From Neobacillus cucumis (GTDB lineage Bacteria > Bacillota > Bacilli > Bacillales > Cytobacillaceae), in assembly GCF_002860255.1 (NCBI RefSeq), contig NZ_PGVE01000083.1, positions 40,036 to 104,035 of the forward strand: DNA of 64,000 bases. Reading direction: 5' to 3'. The notes under the pieces are model-generated. The model ran no database searches. It was given only the letters and a program-made list of their open reading frames with translations, and was not told the DNA's origin. The position numbers and the translations under genes were made by a program. Below, piece after piece: positions 1 through 8,760 of the stretch. How positions within the stretch are numbered: position 1 is the first letter of the stretch; every line of letters begins with the position of its first letter.

Positions 1-52
1 TCGATCACTGCAAAAATCTGTTCCTGCCTTTATTACAAGATCAATAACAAAG

Positions 53-79
53 TAAAAACCAGGCTTGGCCTGGTTTTTA
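53..79 (-). terminator. Terminator of the ytqA-ytqB operon
   Basis: On the minus strand AAAACCAGGC and GCCTGGTTTT form a stem followed by a T-run. It lies at the ytqB stop codon and ends the ytqA-ytqB transcript. Confidence 0.75.
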
Positions 80-649
80 CCTTTTTTCAATCGCAATAAT
101 AAATGGCGGGTTATTTTGTTGGTTTATAAATTGATACTGAAGAACATGGGCTGTTTTCTGATCGAGCTTTTGGCAATAGTCCAGTAAAGCATCACGTTCA
201 ACAGCACCCTGTTCATGACCATGATAAATAACCAGGATGATAATTCCTTCAGAAGCCATTATCGCTAATAATTGTTCAATGGCAGCTATTGTAGTTTTAG
301 AATGGGTTACAATAGTTTTGTCCCCGCCCGGCAAGTAGCCTAGATTAAAAATGGCTCCTGTAATTTTTCCATGCATTTCAACAGGGATTTTTTCAAAAAT
401 CTGTTCGTGACCCTCATGAAAAATAGTTACTCTGTCTGTCAGGTTCTGTTCGGATAAACGATTCTTTGTTGCCTCAATGGCTTCTTTCTGTACATCAAAT
501 CCGTAAACTTTTCCATGTTCCCCGACTAAGTTTGCTAAAAAAACAGTATCATGACCATTCCCTAAAGTGGCATCCACCACAAAATCACCATGGGTGACAG
601 AGTTTTTAAGTAAACTTTTTGCAAACGGCAGAATTCGTTCCATTTTCAT
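77..649 (-). CDS. ytqB: Class I SAM methyltransferase YtqB (MnmM family, tRNA wobble-uridine methylation)
   Basis: A 190-aa Rossmann-type methyltransferase. The SAM-binding motif VVDATLGNGHDT lies near residues 24-35, and the family signature NLGYLPGGDK is near residues 103-112. The family was long called putative rRNA methylase; B. subtilis YtqB (MnmM) has been assigned the methylation step that makes mnm5(s2)U34 in tRNA, and the function here is transferred from that. The ATG overlaps the end of the upstream radical-SAM gene by 4 nt, so the two are translationally coupled. Full length, nothing unusual. Confidence 0.88.
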   Translation of the reverse strand: MKMERILPFAKSLLKNSVTHGDFVVDATLGNGHDTVFLANLVGEHGKVYGFDVQKEAIEATKNRLSEQNLTDRVTIFHEGHEQIFEKIPVEMHGKITGAIFNLGYLPGGDKTIVTHSKTTIAAIEQLLAIMASEGIIILVIYHGHEQGAVERDALLDYCQKLDQKTAHVLQYQFINQQNNPPFIIAIEKR

Positions 650-1611
650 GATAAATCCCCCGCCATTTCATTATGAAATTTTCCCTGCCAGCTATTTCTC
701 CGTTTTAATTCAGCATCGATGGAATTTAGCACTTCCCATTTATTTACGCTCCACATAGGACCAACCATTAAATCGATTGGACCATCTCCCGTAATTCGGT
801 GAATAATCATCTCTGGTGGTAAAATTTCTAATTGGTCGCATACTAAATTTACATAATCCTCTTTTGTAAGGAATTCAAGCATTCCCTTTTCATATTGTTT
901 TACCATTGGAGTGCCTTTTAATAAATGCAGTAAATGAATCTTAATCCCTTGAACATCTAATTTGGCGACCTCACGTGCGGTTTCCATCATCATGTCATAT
1001 GATTCAAGTGGCAGCCCGTTAATGATGTGGGAACATATACGAATCCCGTGTTTTCGTAATTTGTTTACTCCATCGATATAACATTTAAAATCATGGGCAC
1101 GGTTAATAAGTACAGCCGTTTCCTCATGAACAGTCTGCAGTCCAAGCTCCACCCATAAATATGTGCGTTCATTCAATTCAGCTAAGTATTCCACTACGTC
1201 ATCTGGCAGACAATCTGGACGTGTAGCAATGGATAATCCGACTACATCGCGTTGTTTAAGTACCGTTTCATATTTTTCTCTAAGCACTTCAACTGGTGCA
1301 TGAGTATTTGTAAACGCCTGAAAATAGGCCATATATTTGCCATCTTTCCACTTCGTATGCATTTTTTGTTTAATTTCATTAAATTGTGTTTCTAATGTTT
1401 CCACTCGGTTGCCTGCGAAATCTCCTGAACCCGCGGCACTGCAAAACGTGCAGCCGCCATGTGCGACCGTACCGTCGCGGTTCGGGCAATCAAATCCGCC
1501 ATCCAAAGCCACTTTAAATACCTTATGGCCAAAATGGTTTCTAAGGTGATAATTCCAAGTGTGGTATCGTTTATCGTCTGTTGCATATGGAAAAGGTTTT
1601 GTCTGAAGCAT
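646..1611 (-). CDS. ytqA: Radical SAM protein YtqA (TIGR01212 family)
   Basis: A 321-aa radical SAM enzyme. The iron-sulfur cysteines are in the N-terminal segment FDCPNRDGTVAHGG followed by CTFC (about residues 41-58), the atypical spacing of this family. The ATG has a strong AAAGGAGG site upstream. It heads a two-gene operon with ytqB. In this family MnmL (YtqA) has been linked to conversion of cmnm5U to nm5U in tRNA before MnmM acts; that assignment is from memory and is inference here. Confidence 0.88.
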   Translation of the reverse strand: MLQTKPFPYATDDKRYHTWNYHLRNHFGHKVFKVALDGGFDCPNRDGTVAHGGCTFCSAAGSGDFAGNRVETLETQFNEIKQKMHTKWKDGKYMAYFQAFTNTHAPVEVLREKYETVLKQRDVVGLSIATRPDCLPDDVVEYLAELNERTYLWVELGLQTVHEETAVLINRAHDFKCYIDGVNKLRKHGIRICSHIINGLPLESYDMMMETAREVAKLDVQGIKIHLLHLLKGTPMVKQYEKGMLEFLTKEDYVNLVCDQLEILPPEMIIHRITGDGPIDLMVGPMWSVNKWEVLNSIDAELKRRNSWQGKFHNEMAGDLS

Positions 1612-1765
1612 AAAGTCAAACCTCCTTTATATAATGAAGATTGCATAAGCACCATTTTATCATGAAGTAAATCTATATCCAATTACATTTGTTACAAGCA
1701 TGGCTGGTAATAATTATCCATCGGTCCGGAGTTATAGGAAAACGAATGGAGAACAAAATATAAAA

Positions 1766-1779
1766 GAAGCATGTGCTTC
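1766..1779. promoter_or_regulatory. 14-bp palindrome upstream of ytzC
   Basis: GAAGCATGTGCTTC is a perfect palindrome (6-bp arms, TG centre) 23 nt before the ytzC start in the ytqA-ytzC divergent gap. It could be an operator or a leader hairpin; no function can be assigned. Confidence 0.35.
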
Positions 1780-1801
1780 ATAACATGAGGGGGGTTCTTA
1801 G

Positions 1802-2065
1802 ATGGCTACTCGCGACTCAATGGATAATTTAATGCAGCAAGTGGAGGACTCAATCCGCTATGCGGAGGAGCAATACAAGCATAGCAGCCTTCAAGAGCAT
1901 TATAATGATGATGATTATACAAATGCACTGCAACAGCTTGAGCAAACTTATCAGGATATTTGTAAGATGGCCCATAGTGCAAACTCGCAACAGCGGGAAC
2001 AACTCCATAGAATGAGACTCCAGGTACAGCAGCTTCAGAATTCCATGATTATTGAGGCGCATTAA
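1802..2065 (+). CDS. ytzC: YtzC family protein (DUF2524)
   Basis: An 87-aa soluble protein rich in Gln, Glu and Asp, with predicted helical segments across its length. It matches the small YtzC family of Bacillus, including its usual place next to ytqA on the opposite strand. The start is ATG after AGGGGGG. The function of the family is unknown to me. A second small ORF follows 15 nt downstream and is probably co-transcribed. Confidence 0.8.
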   Translation: MATRDSMDNLMQQVEDSIRYAEEQYKHSSLQEHYNDDDYTNALQQLEQTYQDICKMAHSANSQQREQLHRMRLQVQQLQNSMIIEAH

Positions 2066-2080
2066 TAGGAGGGGAATTTT

Positions 2081-2260
2081 TTGAAAAAACGTTCGAAGAA
2101 TAATAATCCGGAACAAAAAACTCGTAATGGGGTTAATAATCAGGACCTTGAACTTGGTCAGGATCGAGACTTGATAAAAGAAGCAAAAAAGAAATATGAG
2201 AAAACGGGTGGACAGCCTGTTAAATCCAAAATGCATCAGGAGAAAGAACAATCTTCATAA
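2081..2260 (+). CDS. Small charged protein, 59 aa, function unknown
   Basis: TTG start at 2081 with an AGGAGGGG ribosome site 7 nt upstream. The product is very hydrophilic (Lys, Glu, Gln, Asn), has no membrane segment, and is probably disordered with one helix (DLIKEAKKKYEK, about residues 30-41). It ends just before a strong terminator and forms an operon with ytzC. Similar tiny proteins are annotated glycogen biosynthesis protein GlgD in some Bacillus genomes, but nothing in the sequence supports that role. Confidence 0.7.
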   Translation: MKKRSKNNNPEQKTRNGVNNQDLELGQDRDLIKEAKKKYEKTGGQPVKSKMHQEKEQSS

Positions 2261-2265
2261 ATAAA

Positions 2266-2298
2266 AAAAGATCTCTCACTTTGCTGAGAGGTCTTTTA
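2266..2298 (+). terminator. Terminator after the ytzC operon
   Basis: AAAAGATCTCTCA pairs with TGAGAGGTCTTTT, followed by a short T-rich tail. Confidence 0.8.
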
Positions 2299-2332
2299 TT
2301 TGTTTCGCTTTTGTATAAGAGGGAGGAGGGAG

Positions 2333-2491
2333 CTTATCTATCGAAGCCAGGAGAATTCATCTAGCTTGAGGAAATAAGAGAGTCCCTTATCTGTCGAAGC
2401 AGAAGAATCCAATTAGTTTCAGGGGATAAGATCAAGTCCTTTCTGTCTTAGTACGAAAATCTATAAGCTTTCAAGGGATATAAGCAGAATT
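2333..2491. repeat. Three imperfect tandem copies of a 53-bp unit
   Basis: Units begin at 2333, 2386 and 2439. The first two start CTTATCTATCGAAG and CTTATCTGTCGAAG and end with AATAAG or GATAAG, so each unit is bounded by CTTAT and ATAAG and could fold as a hairpin. The third copy is more diverged. The block fills most of the 335-bp gene-free gap before yttB. Confidence 0.65.
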
Positions 2492-2595
2492 TTCAACTAA
2501 ATTAACTGGTAAACAAAAAAGATTGCACATCACTTGATAATGGACTAGAATGAACTTTTTGGTAAACGAAAGTTTTTTGTAAAGGGGCGTTTTTC

Positions 2596-3780
2596 ATGCC
2601 GCGAGCCTTATGGCTTTTGATTATTGGGATGGCTGTGAATGTAATAGGCTCTTCTTTTTTATGGCCTTTAAATACAATCTATATTCACGATACCTTAGGT
2701 AAGTCTTTATCTATAGCAGGTATTGTACTTATGCTTAACTCAGGGGCAAATGTGATCGGAAATCTTTATGGCGGACATTTGTTTGATAAGATTGGCGGAT
2801 ATAAATCGATCCTACTGGGAATCGGGATTTCTTTATTAGCTCTCATAGGCTTATCCATCTGGCATAACTGGCCAGAATATGTTGTTTTCTTAACCATAGT
2901 GGGCTTCGGGACTGGTATTATTTTTCCTTCCATGTATGCGATGGCCGGTTCCGTTTGGAAAGGAGGAGGCCGTAAATCCTTTAATGCGCTGTATGTTGCA
3001 CAAAATCTAGGAGTGGCCATCGGGGCATCGCTTGGGGGGATTGTCGCTGCTTATTCCTTTCAACTCATTTTCCTGGCCAATACCATCATGTATGTCATCT
3101 TTTTATTGATTGCTGTCTTTGGGTATAAAGGAATTTCGGTAGACCCTGCTAAACAAAAACATAGGGAAGTAAATGTGAAGGCTGTTAACAGAATGAATCT
3201 GCAGGCTTTATTGATCCTTTGTTTAGGTTATTTGCTGTGCTGGGTTGCCTATAGCCAATGGACAACGACCATTGCCTCTTATACACAGGAAATTAATATC
3301 ACATTAACCCAATATAGTTTGTTATGGACCATTAATGGTGCCATTATTGTACTGGGGCAGCCGCTGTTAAACGGCATCTTAAAGCATCTTCAATCATCAT
3401 TAAAAAAGCAAATCCTGATAGGGATTGGAATCTTTATAATTTCCTTTTTTGTAGCAGGGAAAGCTGGAGATTTTACAGGCTTTTTAGCAGCGATGATCAT
3501 TTTAACCATTGGTGAAATGTTCATTTGGCCGGCCGTTCCAACGGTTGCTTTTGCTTTGGCACCGAAAGGGAGGGAAGGTTTTTATCAAGGGATCGTGAAC
3601 AGTACGGCCACAGGTGGAAGAATGATTGGTCCAGTGCTTGGCGGAATACTAGTGGATCACTATAATATGTCGACTTTATTTACGGTATTAGTCTGTCTAT
3701 TCATAACCGCAATCGGAACGACATTAGTCTATGACCGTCGTTTGAAACTGAAAGAGAATGTCACGGCGAAAACGATATAA
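2596..3780 (+). CDS. yttB: MFS transporter YttB
   Basis: A 394-aa major facilitator protein with about 12 hydrophobic segments. The conserved loop GGHLFDKIGG (about residues 59-68) between TM2 and TM3 is the MFS signature. The start is ATG after AAAGGGG. Placed after ytzC as in B. subtilis. Such proteins are proton-coupled exporters; the substrate is not known and no regulator is adjacent. A strong terminator follows, so it is monocistronic. Confidence 0.8.
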   Translation: MPRALWLLIIGMAVNVIGSSFLWPLNTIYIHDTLGKSLSIAGIVLMLNSGANVIGNLYGGHLFDKIGGYKSILLGIGISLLALIGLSIWHNWPEYVVFLTIVGFGTGIIFPSMYAMAGSVWKGGGRKSFNALYVAQNLGVAIGASLGGIVAAYSFQLIFLANTIMYVIFLLIAVFGYKGISVDPAKQKHREVNVKAVNRMNLQALLILCLGYLLCWVAYSQWTTTIASYTQEINITLTQYSLLWTINGAIIVLGQPLLNGILKHLQSSLKKQILIGIGIFIISFFVAGKAGDFTGFLAAMIILTIGEMFIWPAVPTVAFALAPKGREGFYQGIVNSTATGGRMIGPVLGGILVDHYNMSTLFTVLVCLFITAIGTTLVYDRRLKLKENVTAKTI

Positions 3781-3788
3781 AGAAAGGA

Positions 3789-3816
3789 CCACAGTTGCAG
3801 ATAACTGTGGTTTTTT
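3789..3816 (+). terminator. Terminator after yttB
   Basis: CCACAGTT, loop, AACTGTGG, then TTTTTT. Confidence 0.85.
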
Positions 3817-3898
3817 GCTATGAAACAATCTACTATTAAGATATATTAAATTTTGGCGAATAGTAGCTAAATACAGTAACGGGGTTTACAAAAGAAGG

Positions 3899-5695
3899 AT
3901 GAAAGTGGGTGATGAGATGTTTGCGTTATTGCCTCTTATGCTTGAACGGGTCGGTATATTAATCATTGTGGCTTTTATTTTATCAAGGATGAAATCATTC
4001 CGGCAGGTCATCCATAATGAGCGGGGGATAGCAGCAAAGGTAACCATCATTGCTATTTTTGGTGCCTTTGGAATTATCAGCAATTACACAGGTGTTGAAA
4101 TAGGTCATGGGATGGTTACGTCGCAAGACTGGCTGACAGATGTGGACTCTACTGGCGCAATCGCGAATACAAGAATTATGGGTGTCGTGATAGGGGGCTT
4201 GCTTGGCGGGCCCATGATTGGAATAGGAGTAGGCTTAATTGCAGGATTACACCGATTATCGCTAGGGGGGTTCACGGCCATTGCATGTGCTGTGTCCACC
4301 ATTTTTGCGGGAGTCGTTACAGGTTTTTTAAGTAAGCGTTTTAAAATACAGGAAAGTGGTTCCACATCAAAAGCAGTCATAATGGGAATTTTGATGGAAT
4401 GTCTCCAGATGGGGATTATTCTAATACTTGCAAAGCCCTTTGATGAAGCACTTAATCTTGTAAAACTTATTGCCTTTCCGATGATTGCGATTAATGGACT
4501 GGGGACACTTTTATTTTTACTAATTATCCAGGATATATTTAAAGAGCAGGAACGAACAAGAGCATTGCAGACACATAAAGCACTATATATTGCTAATCAA
4601 ACACTGCCATTTTTTCGGAAGGGCTTAAATATGGATTCCTGTACCAAAGCAGCTGAGATTATTTTGAAATGGACGGGGGCAGATGCCATCGCCATCACAA
4701 ATCAGCAGCAAGTATTAGCTCATGTTGGAGCCGGGTGCGATCATCATCTTCCGTCTGGAACGATGGCTACCGAATTAACCAAAAAGGTTTTGGATAGAGG
4801 GAAAATTATTATTGCGAAATCAGCTGCAGAAATTCGATGCTTTAACTCAAATTGCCCGCTAGAGGCAGCTATTGTTTTACCTCTTAAGGTTTATAATAAA
4901 ACGGTAGGAACACTTAAGCTCTATTTTACTCATTCTAGCAAACTGGATCGTGTTGAGCAGGAGCTTGCAGAAGGATTAGGAAAATTATTCTCCGGCCAGC
5001 TTGAAATGGCAGAATTGGAACGTCAAAGACGGTTATTAAAAGACGCTGAAATCAAAGCCTTACAGGCCCAGGTGCACCCGCATTTTTTATTTAATGCCAT
5101 TAATACGATTTCAAGCTTAGTCCGAAAAGATGCAGACCAAGCTAGAAAGCTGTTAATTCAATTAAGTGTCTTCTTTCGAAGTAATCTTCAAGGGGCCCGT
5201 CAAATGTTAATACCACTTGAAAAAGAGCTCGAGCATGTAGAGGCCTATCTGTCGATTGAACAAGCAAGATTCCCTGGCCGCTATGAAGTGAAATTTGAAA
5301 TAGATCCTTCATTGGAAGAGGTATTAATACCACCGTTTACCTTGCAGCCGTTGGTAGAGAATGCTATTCGTTATGCCTTTTCAAAAGCACAAACCGGAAC
5401 CGTTCTTGTACGTGCATTCCAAGATGAAGGAGGAATGATATTGATTACAGAGGATAATGGAAAGGGAGTTCCTCTGGAAAAACTCGAAATCCTTGGAAAT
5501 CAGACGGTGCAATCGGCGGATGGGACAGGTACAGCTCTTTGGAATATTAAGAAGAGAATTGAAGAAATTTATGGGTCTCATGCTTCATTTCAGATTAATA
5601 GTATAGTAGATAAGGGGACAAGCGTTGTAATTAAATTGCCGTTGACCGGACAAACATGGGGGGAAGAAAGTGTTAAAAGCATTTATCGTGGATGA
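3899..5695 (+). CDS. lytS: LytS sensor histidine kinase
   Basis: A 598-aa membrane kinase. An N-terminal 5TMR-LYT region of several TM helices (about residues 1-215) is followed by a GAF-like domain (about 235-370) and a LytS-type kinase domain whose phospho-acceptor His is in QVHPHFLFNAINTI (near residue 393). The ATP-binding NAIRYAF and EDNGKG motifs follow. The start is uncertain: ATG 3899 directly follows AGAAGG, and ATG 3917 (MFALLPLMLE) has GGGTGA upstream and would give 592 aa. LytST/BtsSR systems sense extracellular pyruvate and switch on pyruvate transporters, and here the next gene after lytT is cstA. Confidence 0.92.
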   Translation: MKVGDEMFALLPLMLERVGILIIVAFILSRMKSFRQVIHNERGIAAKVTIIAIFGAFGIISNYTGVEIGHGMVTSQDWLTDVDSTGAIANTRIMGVVIGGLLGGPMIGIGVGLIAGLHRLSLGGFTAIACAVSTIFAGVVTGFLSKRFKIQESGSTSKAVIMGILMECLQMGIILILAKPFDEALNLVKLIAFPMIAINGLGTLLFLLIIQDIFKEQERTRALQTHKALYIANQTLPFFRKGLNMDSCTKAAEIILKWTGADAIAITNQQQVLAHVGAGCDHHLPSGTMATELTKKVLDRGKIIIAKSAAEIRCFNSNCPLEAAIVLPLKVYNKTVGTLKLYFTHSSKLDRVEQELAEGLGKLFSGQLEMAELERQRRLLKDAEIKALQAQVHPHFLFNAINTISSLVRKDADQARKLLIQLSVFFRSNLQGARQMLIPLEKELEHVEAYLSIEQARFPGRYEVKFEIDPSLEEVLIPPFTLQPLVENAIRYAFSKAQTGTVLVRAFQDEGGMILITEDNGKGVPLEKLEILGNQTVQSADGTGTALWNIKKRIEEIYGSHASFQINSIVDKGTSVVIKLPLTGQTWGEESVKSIYRG

Positions 5696-6416
5696 TGAGC
5701 CGCTTGCAAGAGATGAGCTTTCCTATTTGCTCAAACGAAGTAAGCAGGTAGAGATAGCAGGTGAAGCGGATAGTGTCGAGGCTGCCATGGAAGGCTTGCG
5801 AACTCTGGAGATTGATGTCATTTTTTTAGATATTCAGCTTGAAGAGGAAAGTGGGATTGAGATAGCCAGTAAACTAAATCAGTTAGACTATCCGCCTTTG
5901 ATTGTGTTTGCTACGGCATTTGATGAATATGCGCTTAAAGCTTTTGAACTTAATGCAGTGGATTATCTATTAAAACCAATCGATGAAAAAAGAATTCAGA
6001 ACACGATCGATAAACTTTATAAGCTGGCTGGTAATCAAGAGCAGAACATCTCACTATCTGCTAAACAGCAAACTTTCCAAAATGAACGTTCGGAAAAGCT
6101 AGCCGTTTCGATTGATGAAAAAATCGTGCTGCTTAATATAGCCGACATCCTTTATGTTGGGACACAGGATGGAAAAACGGTTGTTGCTACAGATAAACAA
6201 AAGCTATGGGTCAATGAACCACTGGTCACATTTGAACGAAAATTGCTTAACGGGGCCATCATTCGTGTCCATCGCGCTTATTTAGTAAATATTGACGCCA
6301 TTTTAGAGATAGAACCGTGGTTTAATTCCACCTACAATTTAATTATGAAATCAGGGGAGAAGGTTCCTGTCAGCAGAACCTATACAAAGGAACTGAAACA
6401 GCTGCTAGGATTTTAA
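5670..6416 (+). CDS. lytT: LytT response regulator (LytTR family)
   Basis: A 248-aa regulator. The receiver domain has acidic residues DDE at 8-10 and phospho-acceptor Asp54 in IFLDIQL; LLKPID marks the switch Lys. A LytTR DNA-binding domain occupies about residues 140-247. The start is GTG at 5670 after a GGGGGGAAG site, overlapping lytS by 26 nt, so the pair is translationally coupled. LytTR regulators bind paired direct repeats upstream of their targets; the cstA promoter region just downstream is the obvious candidate. Confidence 0.92.
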   Translation: MLKAFIVDDEPLARDELSYLLKRSKQVEIAGEADSVEAAMEGLRTLEIDVIFLDIQLEEESGIEIASKLNQLDYPPLIVFATAFDEYALKAFELNAVDYLLKPIDEKRIQNTIDKLYKLAGNQEQNISLSAKQQTFQNERSEKLAVSIDEKIVLLNIADILYVGTQDGKTVVATDKQKLWVNEPLVTFERKLLNGAIIRVHRAYLVNIDAILEIEPWFNSTYNLIMKSGEKVPVSRTYTKELKQLLGF

Positions 6417-6428
6417 CAGCTGTTTTTT
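6398..6428 (+). terminator. Probable terminator at the end of lytT
   Basis: ACAGCTG and CAGCTGT flank a short loop that includes the stop codon, followed by TTTTTT. The stem is short, so read-through into cstA is possible. Confidence 0.5.
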
Positions 6429-6492
6429 GTATTTCAATGAAGATTTCCTGTCTTTCAGCTTCAAATTACAGCAATTTATCTTGAAAAAGACA

Positions 6493-6506
6493 TGTTATCG
6501 TTTTCA
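6493..6506 (-). promoter_or_regulatory. cre site (CcpA operator) in the cstA promoter
   Basis: On the minus strand TGAAAACGATAACA matches the cre consensus TGWAANCGNTNWCA at every position. It ends 6 nt before a likely -10 box (TATGAT, 6512-6517) of cstA. CcpA bound there would block the promoter, fitting the known catabolite repression of cstA in Bacillus. ccpA is itself in this window. Confidence 0.75.
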
Positions 6507-6554
6507 TTTAATATGATAAAGATAGTTAATTTGTTGTAGGGAGGATGGAAGAAA

Positions 6555-8348
6555 ATGAATGCGGTTTCAGTTGTCATTGGCTCCATTTGTATTTTAATGA
6601 TTGCTTACCGTTTATATGGGACGTTTATGGCTGCAAAGGTTTTAAAGTTAGATGATTCCAAGCCGACACCGGCTCATGAATTAAATGATGGAAAGGATTA
6701 TGTACCAACGAATAAATGGGTGACGTTCGGCCACCATTTTGCGGCAATCGCTGCGGCCGGTCCACTTGTAGGACCAATCTTGGCAGCCCAATTTGGTTAT
6801 TTGCCAAGTTTACTTTGGCTGTTAATTGGTGCGGTCATCGGTGGTGCTGTGCATGATGCGGTTGTTTTATATGCTTCCATGCGCAAAAAGGGGAAATCGT
6901 TATCTGAAGTAGCAAAAGAAGAATTAGGTCCTGTTGCAGGTTTTTGTACTGGACTTGCTATGTTATTCATTATCACGATTACCATGGCCGGACTTTCCAT
7001 GGTTGTCCTTCATGCCCTTGAAAATAATCCTTGGGGAACCTTCTCAGTAGGAATCACCATCCCAATAGCAATGGGTGTAGGGATTTTTTATAAAAAAACA
7101 GGCAATCTAAAAGTCACTACTACTATTGGATTTATTCTTGTAATGGTTGGAGTATTTGTTGGTCCAATGATTCAAGATACTAAGTTAGGAGATTGGCTCA
7201 CCTTAGATACAAAAACATTAGCTATTATTCTGCCAATTTATGCTTTCTTTGCGGCAGCCTTACCGGTATGGCTTCTGCTTGCACCAAGGGATTATTTAAG
7301 CAGTTTTATGAAGATTGGTGTATTTATTGCACTTATTATTGGAGTATTTATCATTAATCCAACTATTCAAATGCCTGCACTTACAAAATTTACACAAGGC
7401 GGCGGTCCTGTTATTGCTGGTCCAGTTTGGCCATTTATCTCCATTACCATTGCCTGTGGAGCCATTTCTGGTTTCCATGCCTTTGTTGGATCAGGTACGA
7501 CACCAAAAATGCTCAATCGTTGGTCAGATATCAAGGTGGTTGGCTTTGGTGCTATGTTAGTTGAGTGTGTTGTAGGGATTATGGCATTAATTGCAGCAAC
7601 AGCACTTCAGCCTGCTGATTATTTTGCCATCAATTCAACTCCAGAAGTATTTAAAACGTTAGGAATGCATGTTGATCAATTACCAAAGCTGGCAAAAGAG
7701 ATTGGTATTGACTTAGAAGGAAGAACAGGCGGTGCCGTTACATTAGCTGTTGGGATGACCTATGTCTTTACTTCGATTCCTTGGTTTGCTAAATTATCAT
7801 CCTACTTTTTCCAGTTTGTCATCATGTTTGAGGCTGTCTTTATTTTAACCGCGATTGATTCTGGAACCCGTGTAGCCCGTTATTTAATTCAAGATTTCTT
7901 TGGAGAATTCTATAAACCTTTGAAAAAAACAGATTGGCTGCCTGGCTCTATTTTTGCAAGTGCTTTAGCTTGCTTTATTTGGGGATACCTTCTCTTCTCG
8001 GGTGATATTGGTTCGGTTTGGGCTTTATTTGGAGTATCCAATCAATTAATGGCATCGATTGGATTAATCGTAGGTGCAACGGTGATTTTAAAAATAGCCG
8101 ACAAACGCAGATACATGCTAACCTGTTTAGTGCCGCTTGCCTATTTGTTTGTCACTGTTAACTACGCAGGCTATTGGATGGTCAAAAACGTCTATTTAAA
8201 TCCTGCTGCAGCAGGGTACAGCGTATTAAATGGTGTCTTATCGATTATCATGCTAGTACTGGGAATTATTATTCTGGTCACAGCTATTAAGAAATGGACA
8301 ACGATGTGGAATTCCCCGCGTTTCCAATTTGGTTCAAAGGTAGCTTAG
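6555..8348 (+). CDS. cstA: CstA family pyruvate transporter (carbon starvation protein A)
   Basis: A 597-aa protein with many TM segments from the N-terminus to the C-terminus. N-terminal features typical of CstA/BtsT include GHHFAAIAAAGPLVGPILA (about residues 59-77) and a GGAVHDAVVLYASMRKKGKS stretch. Proteins of this family import pyruvate under carbon limitation. It lies 138 bp after lytT; the gap holds a likely -10 and a perfect cre. Inferred control is induction by LytST in response to pyruvate plus CcpA repression. Start is ATG after GTAGGGAGG. Confidence 0.9.
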   Translation: MNAVSVVIGSICILMIAYRLYGTFMAAKVLKLDDSKPTPAHELNDGKDYVPTNKWVTFGHHFAAIAAAGPLVGPILAAQFGYLPSLLWLLIGAVIGGAVHDAVVLYASMRKKGKSLSEVAKEELGPVAGFCTGLAMLFIITITMAGLSMVVLHALENNPWGTFSVGITIPIAMGVGIFYKKTGNLKVTTTIGFILVMVGVFVGPMIQDTKLGDWLTLDTKTLAIILPIYAFFAAALPVWLLLAPRDYLSSFMKIGVFIALIIGVFIINPTIQMPALTKFTQGGGPVIAGPVWPFISITIACGAISGFHAFVGSGTTPKMLNRWSDIKVVGFGAMLVECVVGIMALIAATALQPADYFAINSTPEVFKTLGMHVDQLPKLAKEIGIDLEGRTGGAVTLAVGMTYVFTSIPWFAKLSSYFFQFVIMFEAVFILTAIDSGTRVARYLIQDFFGEFYKPLKKTDWLPGSIFASALACFIWGYLLFSGDIGSVWALFGVSNQLMASIGLIVGATVILKIADKRRYMLTCLVPLAYLFVTVNYAGYWMVKNVYLNPAAAGYSVLNGVLSIIMLVLGIIILVTAIKKWTTMWNSPRFQFGSKVA

Positions 8349-8355
8349 AATTTCG

Positions 8356-8386
8356 AGCAGTTGACTATAATCGTCAACTGCTTTTT
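8356..8386 (+). terminator. Terminator after cstA
   Basis: AGCAGTTGAC, 7-nt loop, GTCAACTGCT and TTTT. Confidence 0.85.
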
Positions 8387-8447
8387 CATTTCTATAACGT
8401 TTAAAATCACACGCTCATGTCCATCCTGAATTTAGGCAATTGTTTGC

Positions 8448-8476
8448 TTGCATAGTCACAGAAAATTTAATACAAT
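8448..8476 (+). promoter_or_regulatory. Promoter of the leuS T-box leader
   Basis: TTGCAT (8448-8453), a 17-bp spacer and TACAAT (8471-8476) fit a sigma-A promoter about 40 nt before the T-box structure begins. Confidence 0.6.
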
Positions 8477-8509
8477 AACCGTAATACTCTATATTAAAAA
8501 ACTGTGATT

Positions 8510-8735
8510 AGGAGTAGTAGTGATTTTTACTCGAAAGACTAGAGAGTTGACGGCTGGTGGAAGTCAACCGGGTACATCACGAACTCGCCTTTGAGTTGCA
8601 GACATGAACGTATAGTAATGTCTGACGTTTACCGCGTTAAGGATGAATGAAGCGAGTGTTTTGACACTAATGTGGGTGGTACCGCGGGAAGATACATACA
8701 ATCCTCTCGTCCCTTATCGGGATGAGGGGTTTTTT
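8510..8735 (+). promoter_or_regulatory. T-box riboswitch for leucyl-tRNA synthetase
   Basis: The conserved T-box sequence AATGTGGGTGGTACCGCG lies at 8669-8686. It is followed by a terminator stem (CCTCTCGTCCC with GGGATGAGGGG, 8703-8729) and TTTTTT. A plausible specifier codon CTC (Leu) sits at 8584-8586 in GAACTCGCC. Uncharged tRNA-Leu would stabilise the antiterminator and allow leuS transcription. The specifier position is inferred from position and identity of the codon, not from a fold. Confidence 0.92.
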
Positions 8736-8760
8736 ATTTTTCAATAGGAGGAACATCGAA

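Noticed and set aside
8722..8760. Upstream in-frame start for LeuS
   Set aside because: It lies within the T-box terminator and has no ribosome site; ATG 8761 has AGGAGG.
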